Below, in pieces: positions 1 through 11,333 of a DNA stretch of 64,000 nt. Within the stretch, counting starts at the first letter, position 1, and every line of letters begins with the position of its first letter. This DNA comes from Eutreptiella sp. 'Long Island Sound 2002' (lineage: Eukaryota > Euglenozoa > Euglenophyceae > Eutreptiales > Eutreptiaceae). The translations under genes were made by a program, and so were the position numbers. Below the pieces are notes generated by a model, which was given only the letters and a program-made list of their open reading frames with translations, had not been told where the DNA came from and made no database searches. The stretch lies in assembly GCA_964036045.1 (NCBI GenBank), contig OZ038392.1, positions 37,992,851 to 38,056,850 of the forward strand, read 5' to 3'.

Positions 1-765
1 ATTCATCTTTCCAGGTCTGAGGTCACCAGCTGCTCATTCCTGTACAATTCCACATTGAGTGCATGTTTCACAGGCTGCTTCATGTCTTCAATCTTTTTTG
101 TCTTTCAGTCCTGATTTTTCTTTTGATTTTTCTTTTTTTGTGGTGCTTCTACCACTACTGCAGTGTATCGCCGATGATGATGAATTGATTTGTGTGTTGT
201 TCTGCCTTGATCACCATAAAGAGCCCCCCCCCCCCCCCATGTGGAGAGGGATCACCCTCTTTTTTTTTTCAGGGGGGGGCGGGGCCTCCTTGACCACCTG
301 GATATGAGGTAGCAACTGTGAGCTGAAGAAAGTCCCCAAGCAAGTGTTGGTTCTTACAGGGTTCTCTGTCAACACTGCTTGATATTCTGTGACACCTTGC
401 ATGTAAACATTATTTTTCAGCTCTCAAGGTTGATAGTCTGACCCATCTGTGTGATTGTTCTGCCCTGTCATTGCTTTTCAGCACTCAAAGTTGATAATCT
501 GACCCATCTGTATGATTGTTCTGACCTCTTTGTATGCAATGATGTTCACTGCAGTTTTGCTCTAGATAGCACCATCACGCTGTCACAGTCATGTTATTCT
601 GCCATTACAATTTGGCTCCTGCATGTTGCCTAACCTGTCTTGTGAGGCCAATGCACACATGAGCGGCCTAACCTCACTGTATGCAAAAAGTTTGCCCCAA
701 ATTGAATGGAGGTGGGTCAAATTTGCGTTTTGATTTACAGACACCAGGGAGGGCATGCATAGTTC
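1..765. other. No gene; tandem duplication and poly-C
   Basis: I see no coding exon that I can support here. The stretch holds a C-run near 228-239, a G-run near 280, and the 61-bp tandem duplication listed separately. Short open frames on both strands have no recognisable motif. Confidence 0.5.
414..541 (+). repeat. 61-bp tandem duplication
   Basis: Two adjacent copies begin at 414 and 475, each opening with TTTTCAG and containing TCTGACCCATCTGT. They differ at several positions, so the duplication is not recent. Each copy opens with a sequence resembling a 3' splice site, but no exon follows that I can recognise. Confidence 0.75.
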
Positions 766-1085
766 CACCTTGCTCATTTGTGTTGTGCCGCATCCCAGGG
801 GACCCAGGGCCAAATGATGACCCGTCAGGTATGCAAAGTATTGTCCTCAAGTTCTTCATCGACCATATTCTCCACGACATTCTCATGCCCCTCATGTCTG
901 CCAACGTAACTCCCTCTTTGCATTTGTTGATGACATTGCTCTCCATATGTGCTCCCATTGTAAAGCATTATTGTTCAACGTAGCAAAATCTGAAGTTTAC
1001 GCCCTCTACAACACCTCTCTTGTTCCCTTTGCGATCTCGTTCTGTGATGTACCCGCTACATTCTTGGGATTATACCAAGAAACGA
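766..1085 (+). pseudogene. Decayed reverse-transcriptase fragment
   Basis: In the frame of position 917 the sequence reads FAFVDDIAL (Asp-Asp codons at 929-934), matching the catalytic [YF]xDD box of reverse transcriptases of the non-LTR (LINE) type. About 40 codons later comes FLGLY, like the 'YLGV' block that follows the active site in those enzymes. The stretch before it (about 780-900), with GDP and hydrophobic spacing reminiscent of the 'QGDP' block, lies in another frame, so there is at least one frameshift. No endonuclease domain, poly-A tail or target-site duplication could be delimited. I infer a dead retrotransposon scrap; the DD box could still be chance. Confidence 0.45.
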
Positions 1086-4000
1086 GTGGCTAACATCCCC
1101 CTTTTAAGTGACACTCCATCACCCAAAAAGTAATAACATCCCCACCTCCGAAAAATGTGCCCCTCCACTTTTTTTGAGGGAGGTTATCACCATGCTCATT
1201 ATACTCTTGGGCATGGTCTACTCACTGAACTCAGTTCTGGAGTTTGGTTGGCAATTTAGTAGTCAAATTTTCACGTTGCCAAATGGCTTTCCGCCATCTC
1301 CAATGAGAGAAATGCTTGAACATCCAAAGGGGGGGGGTTGATCTATGCGCTACTTTTATTCTGATTTTCTCATATTTAGTTTCCAAGTTCACCATTACCC
1401 AATGAAACCTTGGGCGGGGGAATGTGATGGTGGTGTCGTTTTACAGTGGCGACCAATGTCGACAACCTGCAACAATCTCCAGGCACCTACCAGTATACAC
1501 ACAACATTTCAAAAAACATGAGTAGAGCTGTGTAGTTACAAAAGTGCAAATACACCTCTTTTCTCCATGTGCAGCAGATGCATTAAATATGCGTGCAAAA
1601 CATGCCAGCCATCGGGTAGTAGATGTAAATGTAGCTGCAATTTTCAGTGTTTCGGAATTCCCACCAACAGCCAAAAACTGAGATCAAGTGTGAGCATCAC
1701 AAAATGTATTTTATGTGCTAAATGACATTTGTGATTGATCTGAGTCGAAAGGTGAATGTATTAAATGCAACTGTCAAGGTTTCCAAAAAGCGGTAAATCA
1801 TATTCTGCCAAGTCACAGAGCTTTTTGATGAAAACCAAAATAAAATGGTGTTTGCAATATTTTGTAACTGCTTGTTATTTTATTTTCTATGTTTTGTGAA
1901 GCCATTTTGTGTTGTTCATACACCTTAGTGTTTTTCCTTGAATGAACTGAAAGTTTTACAGAATAATGAAATTGTTTTTTTTATTCCATTTTGGTCTTTA
2001 TTTGTGTTAACCTACAAACCTTTAGTGCCAAATTGGAACAGCAGAGAGAATTAGTCTTTTGGTGATGGTGCAGGATGTTTTGAAATTTGCACCAAGCACC
2101 ATCAACCTACTTATATGAACACCTTCTTCATGGCAGCGAAAATGCAAAGGTCCAATATGGCATGTATAAGGGCTATATGGGCATGCTTGGGCTAAGGAGA
2201 TCGCCCCACCAAGATAGCGCCGATGCTTTCCATTGAAAACATCAACGCATGTCCCTTCGGGCGCCCAGTGAACGCATTGGTACCCATCAGTTAGGGATTC
2301 TTACCAAAATCACCCTTCTTTAGTTACCCAAATTCACTAATATTGCCCTAACTCCCTTAAATCCTCCCCAATTCCCACAAATCTAAGCACAATCGTAAAG
2401 TAGACATCAAGAATGATATCATAGAGCCTTTGAACTGTACTCCACGACTTGTGGTCCGCGAGCAATGGCGACCTCGAGTTTTGGAGAGAGGTGAAAATCC
2501 CAACCTTCACAGAACTTGGCGCTTAGCGCACCAAAATGACCGCCTCAAAAAGGCGGATTAGATTTTGGGTCTCCGCATGCCAAAATATGCTGCATCCATC
2601 CATCGGAACTGCCAACTTATCGCGGCGACGGGATCGCGGTGACGGCGACGGCAACAGGCGACAGTAAAAGAGGATCATCTCGCAGAAGAATGCGAGATGC
2701 GCGGTTTTAAATACAAAAATCGACGAAGAATCCGATTTCTGATCGATTCCGCGTATTGGAAAAATTTGCGGTGTCCGTACATTGCTAATCATGCTGCGAA
2801 TCCATAAACCACTTGGTTTAACAGGGGTGGAAGGTCAAATAATGTCTCTGAAGGTCACGAGGTCCTGGGTACCAATTCAATAGATAACAGACTAGTTAAT
2901 CTACTTCCTTAGGGACTACTATATTACACATTCACGCCGGTTTAGATCCGTTTTGCACTCCATTCCTAGTTTTGTCTATCTCGGCGATTTCACGGATTTC
3001 AGCGATTTCCGAATTTATACTTTCTGTAATCGACAGGAGGGGGGATGTGATGTTTCTGATTCAGCTAAGGGCTCCTGTGCTTACTAAGCCTTTGCAGAAA
3101 AATCAGTTTTTGTTCGCTACACATCTTGTGCATCCTATCAAAAACAGTCATAGTGAAGAACCAATGCCACTTTTTACATCGTGCACCATTTTGTATACCA
3201 CTTTAGAGTTTTAACAAACTTTGACTAAAAACCTAAGTATCTAGTGTTGTTGACAACTTGGTAGAGCATGCATTACACCCAAATAGAAAAGACATATGTT
3301 TTACTTATCTTTGCCTACCGTTTCTTGCTCATCTCATGTCATACTATGTCATGGGTTTTGAAAAAATTCCCATCACACAACCAAATTTTGACAAATAAAA
3401 TTGCCGTTTGTTTTCAGAATTTGGGGATAAAAAAATTGGCTTTTCAACATCCTTTTTGTTTTGCACTCCAGTTCAAGCTGCAAGCACAACCGGAAACACA
3501 ACAGAAAGCAGGGCAAGAATAATTTTTTCTCCATCTGCGCGCACGCACACTATGCTTGCTATGTGTGCTCTATTGTATCCCGTGGAGTAAGCCACCTCTG
3601 CCCTTTTTTCCCCATGATTTTCCACGGTTGATTAGAAAATTCGTGAAAGAGGCGCTTTCGTCCCCATTAAAGATTGCAGGGCAGGGCACAAAGCTTTTCC
3701 GAAAAACTCCATCCACTCCATTTGCGACAGTTTCGCATCCGCTCTCTGTGAGTAGCGCAACTGAAGAACGCCGCGTGTAATGTTTTGGTTCCTCTTGTTG
3801 AAAAAATCAAACGACTTACAGTCCGTTTTCACTTTAACGCCTCCAGCTTCGGCACAATCAAAAGTCCTACTTGCTACAAAGCTCCTGCTTTGTAAAGAGC
3901 TCGTGTTGGTTAGAGATGTTGGACTGCACGAAGAACTCCTACCTGCAGCACTGTGTTGCTCAGCCGGCTCTAACACTTGGTCAATGATTTCTTGCTTCAG

Positions 4001-4119
4001 GGACTCATGATTGCCGCACTTTATTCTTCAATTTATTGAACCATTTGGGCATTTGATACCATTGGATACCGTCTATGGCCACCAAAATCGGTACGCCTAG
4101 GCAACATTAGAGCACACTG
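1086..4119. other. No gene seen
   Basis: This AT-rich stretch has only short open frames without motifs. Around 2600-2650 there is a CGGCGACGG-rich patch. I see no RNA gene or bounded element. Confidence 0.5.
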
Positions 4120-4120
4120 T

Positions 4121-4290
4121 GCAGTTGTGCGCGTTGACCCTAGCCATCGCTTGAGCGCGCACCATTGTGCACTGTGCATACCTACCATCACTTGAGCGCG
4201 CTTCACACTGCGCGTGTCTACCGTCGCCAAAGCGCGCACCACACTGAGCGCACTTTCCATCGCGCTCAACACTATGCGCGCTGACGAGGA
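4121..4290. repeat. Degenerate minisatellite, GCGC-rich
   Basis: Four to five diverged units of roughly 35-40 bp recur, each with variants of TTGAGCGCGC, CACACTG and CCATCGC. The open frames on both strands here follow from the repetition and are not convincing genes. Confidence 0.6.
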
Positions 4291-6939
4291 ACCAAACCGC
4301 AAGGGCGCGTGGTAAGAATGTTTCGCAACAAAGCATGCTTTTTGCTAATTGCACTGCACACTTCACATTGTACGTGGTAATTCTCGTAGCACGGAGGTAC
4401 TTCATATCACGGGGTGCAGTGGCAAGACGTGCAGATCGTAGAATCATGTGCGGCAATGTTGGGCGATGAACGGCGACTATCACGTCGAGATGTGTACCGC
4501 GCACCGTGCCGATCTCCACAAGCGCCACATTGCTGCTACAACATTTTACATCGAAAGCAATGTTTATTTCAAAACTTCAATATTTTGCCTCTTTATATGC
4601 AATTATTACCCATAAAAATGTATGTGAAATTGCCAGTTGTAATTGGCGCATTCTTGTCCTACTTACTGGTGATTTTACCTTACAAGCTATTCGTGAAAAG
4701 AATAATTCTATTTCGGACAAGCACATAAAAATCCAATTTTCTGCTTAACAACAACGTTCTTTTTTGTTCTTGCCAAATTTTCAATTGGCATTTAAAATAG
4801 AATGAAAATCAAAAAGTTTGGGTTTTTTGATACACAAGATTGATTTCAATGCATTACCCGAGACGATGATCGACTGATGCCCGCAGTGCACGCATGCGTG
4901 CAAAGCGGCCAATCGAAACTTCTTGTTTGCACTGCTAACGGACTTAGATTTTTCCTACTACATCTAATAATTACAAATCCAGCCGTCCGGTGGAAAATAG
5001 TGCAACGAAACCATGTCTTTATTTTGTAAAAAGCAAAAAGAGTCGCTCTTTGGTGTTACTTCCGGTAGTAAAATACTATACCCGGTGACATATACCGCCG
5101 GTGCAATTTGTGAAAGAGTCACGACGGTCTGACAAAAAATGACCGGTCTCTCTTGTAGGAAATCTATTGACTTTGCAGGGCGAAAACAGTGGATGTCGAT
5201 TGCCTTTGGCCCAAACAAACACCCGAGATCCCCTTGTTGGAAACCATCACTTTGCACCATCGCGTACCCATTTCGTTAAATTTTGAAGTCTATTAGTTTT
5301 CCAACTAGGTTTTTCCCATTTTTTGGCACTGAAGCAGCCAGTTTTGCCGATTGTTGCTCTCCAAAACGAGCGGGTCAGCCGATCTCATGATTTTTTTACA
5401 AAAAAGCCAATGCAAATACAAAGATACCTCCAATAACCACACGCGAACAGCAACTGTTGGCCATGCACGTGAGTGCATGTGAATGTGGACGAGTTCACAA
5501 CACACACGTTCCAATTCAGAAAATGGCCCCACTCGCAGGTGATGGTGCAAAAAAAGCCAGAGAACTTGCCAAAACAGAGCCAATGCAAGCCATAGTGAAC
5601 CCTGGAAATGATGGGCCATGAGAGCATGAAACAATGGATGCTCCATAGAGGATTATGAGCAGCAGACATAACCTTAAAAAGACATTGTTGTGTGAAAACC
5701 TGTGGCAAAATGTCTTGCTGCAGTGTTGTTGAAATTCAGTTGCCCTGAAATGACGCAATGAAATCCTCCATTGCCTTCGCCATCCCTATCCAGTTCTGAT
5801 GTGGGCACATCAACCAGCCATGCCTTTCATGACCAAAATGCCGGACCATGCAAAAGCTGATACCTGTGGGGAACAAATGTAGCATACTTTTCCCATTTTT
5901 TGGTGTTGGGCTGAATTTTTGTACTTTGACAGCCAAAACCTCAAATATGGAAAATAGTCAGCCTTAACAATTCAAAATGTCAAGCAAACAAATTCTCGAA
6001 TTCAGTGGCAAAGGTGACCCCTCCGTTAAAAATCCTCAACCCTCCAATGCCTCAGGGATTCTCAAACTATGCAGAGCATTTGGCAGGAAACGGCATGCTA
6101 ATCCTGTGCCACATTGCACATCTGAATGAACATCTGCAGATTTCTTGGGGGAGGGGGTGCTTTCAACCGATCAATTGGGTCCTAACCCAGCTATCCAATC
6201 ATTCCCACACATACTTGCTTGTGGCCCATGCATTGTTAACATCCGTAATTTTCAGTCAGCTTTCAACATTCCAATGTTATCTCGCGTCATGGCTAAGTTG
6301 CCAGGAATGGAATTGTTAATATTGCCACCAATTGTGAAACCTATCTCCACAGTGATTTTGTCATCTGCAATTGCAACCAAAAAAAAATTGGCTCAACCCT
6401 CCACTCATTGGAAGTGTTCTGCTCCCATCTGGTGTAATGCACAAAGTGCGCTCATCGCAGCTCTGGTTTGGTCCAGGGATATTCATGAACAGCAGTTGTT
6501 GAAGCATTTTTACCAATTGCGGTAGCAGCTGAAACATTTCTTCAACACCAACCATTGATTGTTCTTCCATCCCATTCACATTCACATGCATGGGCTCAAC
6601 TCTGTGCTAATTCTTGTGATGCATGCCTGACAAGACTTTCGCATTTCCGTCATTTTTACTGCAGCATGCTGCACCACCTGGCTTTGCTCCTCGCTCTACT
6701 ATCCACATGGGCGTTATTAGCAATCCAGATATCTGTGCCATTCACGTGCCATGTCGCAGGCTGCACAACAACAGGGTTCTCTGACATAGCAATGCAGCAA
6801 TGCGTGGAGATCAAACATCAAAGCTTCACTCATGCAACCCATCTTGTTCCTGATGCGGATATCCATAATGTACCTTCGGGGTTCTGACTGCAGGTTCACG
6901 CTGTCACAGCACCATCTACATCTTCGTCGAGCACCATCT
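4291..6939. other. No gene seen
   Basis: Only short open frames without recognisable motifs occur between the minisatellite and the end of the eS10 gene. Confidence 0.5.
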
Positions 6940-7596
6940 TTACTCAGCAGGCGCACCGCGTCCAAGACCACGACCACCACCCTGTCAAGGGATAAAATCA
7001 GTTGATTGTGTGAATTGGCAATTGTTTGGCAATTGTTTTTTAATCTTTCGTAAAATGCCATGGCGATGAAGCGCAGTGGTGGGAAACATACGAAAGTGGG
7101 GTTGAATTCGCCAGGTGCAGGCTGTGCCTTTCTGTAATCATCACGGCCACCGTAACCACCACCACGTCCTCCCATGCGTGGTGGTCTATCATCACCACCC
7201 ATCGGGCGCGAGGACTGGGTGACGTTACGAGTGAATTTCAGTGTAGTCGGGACAATTTCAGGTGGCAAATGCAGGTATTCCCGGAGATATTCAATACCAG
7301 AGTTGGTCAAATACCTGGAGGAACGGAATTGGACGTTTCGATTGGACATTGGACATCGCAATCGATACATAGGGTTCGCAGGGTAATCGGTGAGTGACAC
7401 ACCAGTAATAATGTCTCCAGGCGTACTGCTCTTTGACGAAGCCACGGGATGTGAAACTGCGCATCAACTCAATGACAACCAGGTTGGGGACATCGATTTT
7501 AGGGTGTCTGCATGCAGTGTCTTTCTTTGCAACCATGACACCCTCCTTGAAGAGGTACTGGTACACTTCCTCACGATTCTTTTTGGAAACCAACAT
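6940..7596 (-). CDS. RPS10: 40S ribosomal protein eS10
   Basis: This is the small-subunit ribosomal protein eS10, part of the 40S head near the mRNA entry side. Three coding exons join cleanly: 7596-7403, 7314-7092 and 6981-6940 (TAA stop), giving 152 residues, the usual length for the family. Signature stretches are [12 protein letters not shown] near the start, [16 protein letters not shown] across the first junction, and [14 protein letters not shown]; the tail is the expected Gly/Arg-rich segment ending [13 protein letters not shown]. The introns are short: 88 nt (7402-7315, GTGTGT...CAG, phase 2) and 110 nt (7091-6982, GTATGT...CAG, phase 0). The ATG at 7596 matches the family start (ML-x-x-KKNR) and directly follows a CAG that probably ends a 5'-UTR intron. 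All frames and splice sites are intact, so the gene looks functional. Confidence 0.95.
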
Positions 7597-7682
7597 CTGA
7601 TGCAGTGCGCATGGGTTGAACAGAATAAGGTGATTGCCCCATGTGCAAAACCAGACTAACGAAAATCGGAATTTCACACATA
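7597..7682 (-). other. Probable 5'-UTR intron of eS10
   Basis: On the minus strand GCAGG is followed by GTATGTGTG at 7682, and the segment ends GCATCAG immediately before the ATG at 7596. This gives an 86-nt intron, like the other two in the gene. Introns close to the start codon are common in ribosomal protein genes. No other acceptor so near the ATG is as good, but transcript data would be needed to be sure. Confidence 0.5.
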
Positions 7683-7749
7683 CCCTGCAGCACGGAGTGA
7701 GCCAATTTGCTGGGTAGCGCGGGCGACAGTAGCGCACAGCGCACAATTT

Positions 7750-8899
7750 TTCAATGCTGCAAGTGTTATCCTTATAATTGTAAATTCCAAAGATGAGGAC
7801 CTACCTTAGAATCGCTGCGGATCTAAAAATGCTGCCTATCTACAGCCCCACATGAACTGCAAAAGAAAAAGTTGGTGTCCTCCCGGCGCCACGCTCCCTG
7901 TCCCAAAGATGAAGGTGAAGCAATTTTGTGGACCTCAGTTCAATTTTACAAGACGACACCACTGGTGTTCACCAAATTTGTTTTGCAAGATGTCTCCCTG
8001 CGGTCGTGTTGTGATCTTCCTGAGCTCAAAATGATGAACACATTGCTCTTCGTCGCATCGCACTTCGTCTTAACATTCCAAGCAGATTGCTCCCTCAAAA
8101 CGAGCGCTTGTGTTCTATGCATGAAAATGGTTCATGGACTTGCCTTTTTGCACTCTGCTAGAAACAAGGGAATTGCTCCCTCAAACCAAGCGCTCGTGTT
8201 CTACGCATGAAAATGGTTCATGGACATGCCTTTTTGCAATCTGGAAAGCTCGCAACAAGGGAAAAGGGATTTTGGTAAAAAGTAGATTCTTCTGCCTGTT
8301 CCTCACTTTCTTACTCGTACAACTCTCCCCTTAAACCCTTGGTGGAACCTGTACTCAAGTAAGGAAGCCTGGGCCCCATGGTGCACCTTGTAAAGCTGCA
8401 GGGGCAAATGTACACGAACAAGACAAGAGTTCACATTTTGGTAGGTTATTTTGGTAGGTTCCATGTTGTTTTGAGCCATTGAGCCTTTTGCTCGCTTGCA
8501 CCTCATTGTGTGACACATTGACACATTGTTGCATGAGCCCATCCAACATATATCCTTTGGTTGCCAAGGAGGCTAGCACACTACAAGGGAACACGAAGTC
8601 CTTCCTTCCGGTGGTCCCAGTGCCGGAGGTGGCCCCAAGGATCCCAATGGTGATATTTTCTGGTCCATTCATGGAACATCCTCGATGATGGTGTCTTGGA
8701 TAACGCCATTGTTCATGGTCTCACAAATGAGGTCGAGAACGTGTACACGGATAGTCCTTGGTGCATGTTAGAACCACATTGACATGATGTGCACCACACA
8801 CCGTCAAAGTTAGTGGGTCTCTCCACCAATCCGTGTTATTCACTGCTCTAACTCTATGCCCATTTTACCATGAAAGGCAACTGGCATGATGTTCCAAGT
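7750..8899. other. Gene upstream region; no further gene seen
   Basis: This region should hold the eS10 promoter. I recognise no TATA element or other defined promoter site. It contains the 85-bp tandem duplication listed next; otherwise nothing is supportable. Confidence 0.4.
8088..8262. repeat. 85-bp tandem duplication
   Basis: Two copies begin with TTGCTCCCTCAAA at 8088 and 8173 and share ATGAAAATGGTTCATGGAC and TGCCTTTTTGCA. The copies are about 85-90 percent alike by eye. No function is apparent. Confidence 0.8.
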
Positions 8900-10740
8900 T
8901 ATTAAGTTCTACTTTATCGTACCATCGTTTGGCTCCATGCAAGGGGGCTGTTAAAGTATAGGTGGCGATTTCGCAGTAATATTGAATATGTAGCGGGTGC
9001 ACCACCGGCGCCATGGGTTTATAATCTTTGAAGGCGCATCTACCTTCCGAATTGTCTTGTACCTTGGAGCGTTAAGGGGTAACCTCAGTCGAACACGACT
9101 CAAGGCGGGCCGGAACCATAGACTACAACACCGTCGGGCAGTTTCGGTCAACATACATTTGGCCTTCAGAACCGGAGGTTGTCCCGTTCCCTGTGGGAAT
9201 GCCTTTGATGGTGAGGTCTAGTGGTGTTGGGCAAATGTCAGCTTCCCACCAACCCATGGGAGGTGCATTGGGCTCCCTGAGACCATTTCGTTGCCGACTT
9301 TCTGTCAGGTAATGGCCATTTGACTCTTGTTGTGTTTGCCGTGCTTCACATCGCCCACAGCACACTAATATCAAGTTGTACCAACGCTGATCGAGGTGCC
9401 TGTTCCTTATGGTGTTCACGTACAGCATCATCCCACGTCGTTCATCCCACACTCTCATCGCGTGAGTCAAACGACTTCTTCGCAACAACCAATCAATTGA
9501 CGTGTGAAATGACCTGCACCACCGCATTCATAGCAATTGCCATATGAACCATTGTCAACGAGTAACGTATTTCCACGAAGAGAAGTAGCGTTGTTACGTA
9601 GTGTTGGTGCAAGGTGAGTACGCTAGTGCCCAAGTGGCGATGAGAAAACATATTGTCCATAGGACGACAAGGATGGTAAACATCGCCCAAGTTTGTACGC
9701 TTCGAGACAAAAAAGGCGACCCTATTCACGGGTTACAGCCAACGATCACTCCCTTCGACAAAATGTTTCAAGGATCTTGATAAACATGTGGCACGTTTCA
9801 TTTCCACCCTCGTCCGCAATGGTGTGCAAATACAATTCCCTTAGGCCACCATGTAGAAAGAGACACAAACAATCTTGCCCCTAAGCCCGACCCAATTATC
9901 CGTGAAGTTTTTTTTCCCCTCTTTTGTGCAAGCATACACATTGCATGGTGACTGGGTGAGAGCACTTGGGAGTCTTGACTCTGACATGACTGAGAACACT
10001 GATGCCCATCAGTACCATTGCCGCGTGGTAAGCACGGCGACCCACTTCGCCGCCTTGTCGGACATGTCCATTATTTGTGAGGGCACATCCAGCGCCTTGC
10101 CGGAGTTAGCATGGACGTCTATGACTGACATACTTCCTTATTGTTGAGGGTGTGATGCCTGGGGCGATGACCATCATCAGAGTATGGCTGAGCACGATTA
10201 CCACCACAGATTTTGCAGTCAACAATGTGACCTGGTTGTGTGCCGATTGTAGTGGGCCATGCCTGTTACAGTTCATGCTGCTCATAGCAACATTTCGTTG
10301 ATGACACTTTTGTAGTGACAGTACCAAAGAATAAGAAGCCCATTCCGAAACCTGTAGCCTAGGCCGACAACGGTCAACATGTACAATTATTGTCACATGC
10401 GCAAGGTTGGAAAGAGCTTCAATTCCACAAATCTTGATGACCTTGATGCGCATGGAGGATATCAAGAACATGCACAATTTTGGCTGCGCGCTATGTTGTG
10501 GTGCCCCATTGTGCGAATCGTCGGCACGTTTTTGGTGTCTCCTTTCTTTGTTGTTCCCTGGATCGCATGCAGGCATCACCCCATACTTCGTTTTCATTGG
10601 GTTGCCCGCGCTTGTGCAAGGGGTAGGGTTACTCTTGTTGTGATACAGCCAATTGCTTACAGTTGTGTTCATGGACCAACGACGCTCCCTTTGCAGTCCT
10701 CCATGAATACGATTGTGCACTAATTGATGCAGCCCCAAGA
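8900..10740 (-). pseudogene. Retroelement remnant with damaged zinc knuckle
   Basis: On the minus strand near 9535-9490 the frame reads NCYECGGAGHF, the core of a CCHC zinc knuckle (C-x2-C-x4-H-x4-C) as found in retroelement Gag proteins, but the position of the fourth Cys is Leu. Open frames on either side are broken by frame changes and stops. A second Cys pair, CKIC followed by GG, lies near 10230-10190 on the same strand. I see no protease, RT or integrase motif and no long terminal repeats, so the family is unknown. A cellular CCHC protein gene is an alternative. The limits given are only the span over which minus-strand coding-like fragments appear. Confidence 0.35.
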
Positions 10741-10751
10741 ATTTGCCTTCA

Positions 10752-11333
10752 ATGGATGACCCTGCACAAAAGCAGTATCTTATCGACCACGACATCCCAG
10801 AGCTGCTCAACGACCTGGTCCAGCAGTTAGTCACCGCCCAACCAGCCCACCCTGTTGCCTTCCTACGAGACTTTCTGTCGCAGAAATTGCCTGTTTCCGG
10901 CCAAGACATGGCATCCCCCGAATTAGCAACCCTAATGGACAAAATGGCCATTGAGGAGCTTGTCAAGCAGTATGCCCTCAACACAGACTCCAAGAACTGC
11001 GAGAGCAGCGTTGAGATGTTCACGGATGATGGCGTGCTTTGCTCCCCTGCTGGCACTGACCAAGGTAAGGCCCAGCTTCTTGAGCATCTAAGAAGGGTCA
11101 GCAAGACAGTGGCGCTGGGCAAGCGGCATATCATGACCAACATAGTGCCAGTGGTGCAGGGTACATACGCCACATGCACCTCCTACATGCTTGTCGTGGA
11201 CGCGATGAACCGTCCGGATGTGATTCTGACAGCTTCGTACCAGGACATACTTGTGAAGTTGGATGGCGCCTGGAAATTCAAAGAGCGGATGATGAGCATT
11301 GATCCAAGTTTCAAGCCGCCGGCCCCAGAGTGA
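10752..11333 (+). CDS. RIIa/Dpy-30-like + SnoaL-like domain protein
   Basis: A single-exon gene of 193 residues. Residues 9-42 read YLIDHDIPELLNDL...QPAHPVAFLRDFL, matching the RIIa/Dpy-30 pattern (hydrophobic-x-x-H-x-I-P-x-L-L ... P-x-x-P-x-x-F-L), which forms a helical dimer that docks amphipathic helices in A-kinase anchoring and ciliary radial-spoke proteins. Residues about 58-185 resemble a SnoaL-like (NTF2-fold) domain, with the helix EELVKQYALNTDSKN, the motif MFTDDGVL, and a C-terminal segment with GAWKFKERMM. Which SnoaL-type reaction, if any, it performs cannot be told. The ATG has a fair context (TCAATGG), and the frame is closed by TGA 24 nt upstream, so the N terminus is well placed. 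TGTAA, the polyadenylation signal of some green algae, lies 78 nt past the stop. The two-domain pairing suggests a tethered small-molecule-binding or enzyme module; that role is inference. Confidence 0.8.
   Translation: MDDPAQKQYLIDHDIPELLNDLVQQLVTAQPAHPVAFLRDFLSQKLPVSGQDMASPELATLMDKMAIEELVKQYALNTDSKNCESSVEMFTDDGVLCSPAGTDQGKAQLLEHLRRVSKTVALGKRHIMTNIVPVVQGTYATCTSYMLVVDAMNRPDVILTASYQDILVKLDGAWKFKERMMSIDPSFKPPAPE

Noticed and set aside
11064-11070. GGTAAGG donor inside the RIIa/SnoaL gene
   Set aside because: The frame and the SnoaL similarity continue straight through it.
10106-11179. 357-codon minus-strand open frame
   Set aside because: It lies mostly opposite the RIIa/SnoaL gene and mirrors its codon bias; the translation has no domain.
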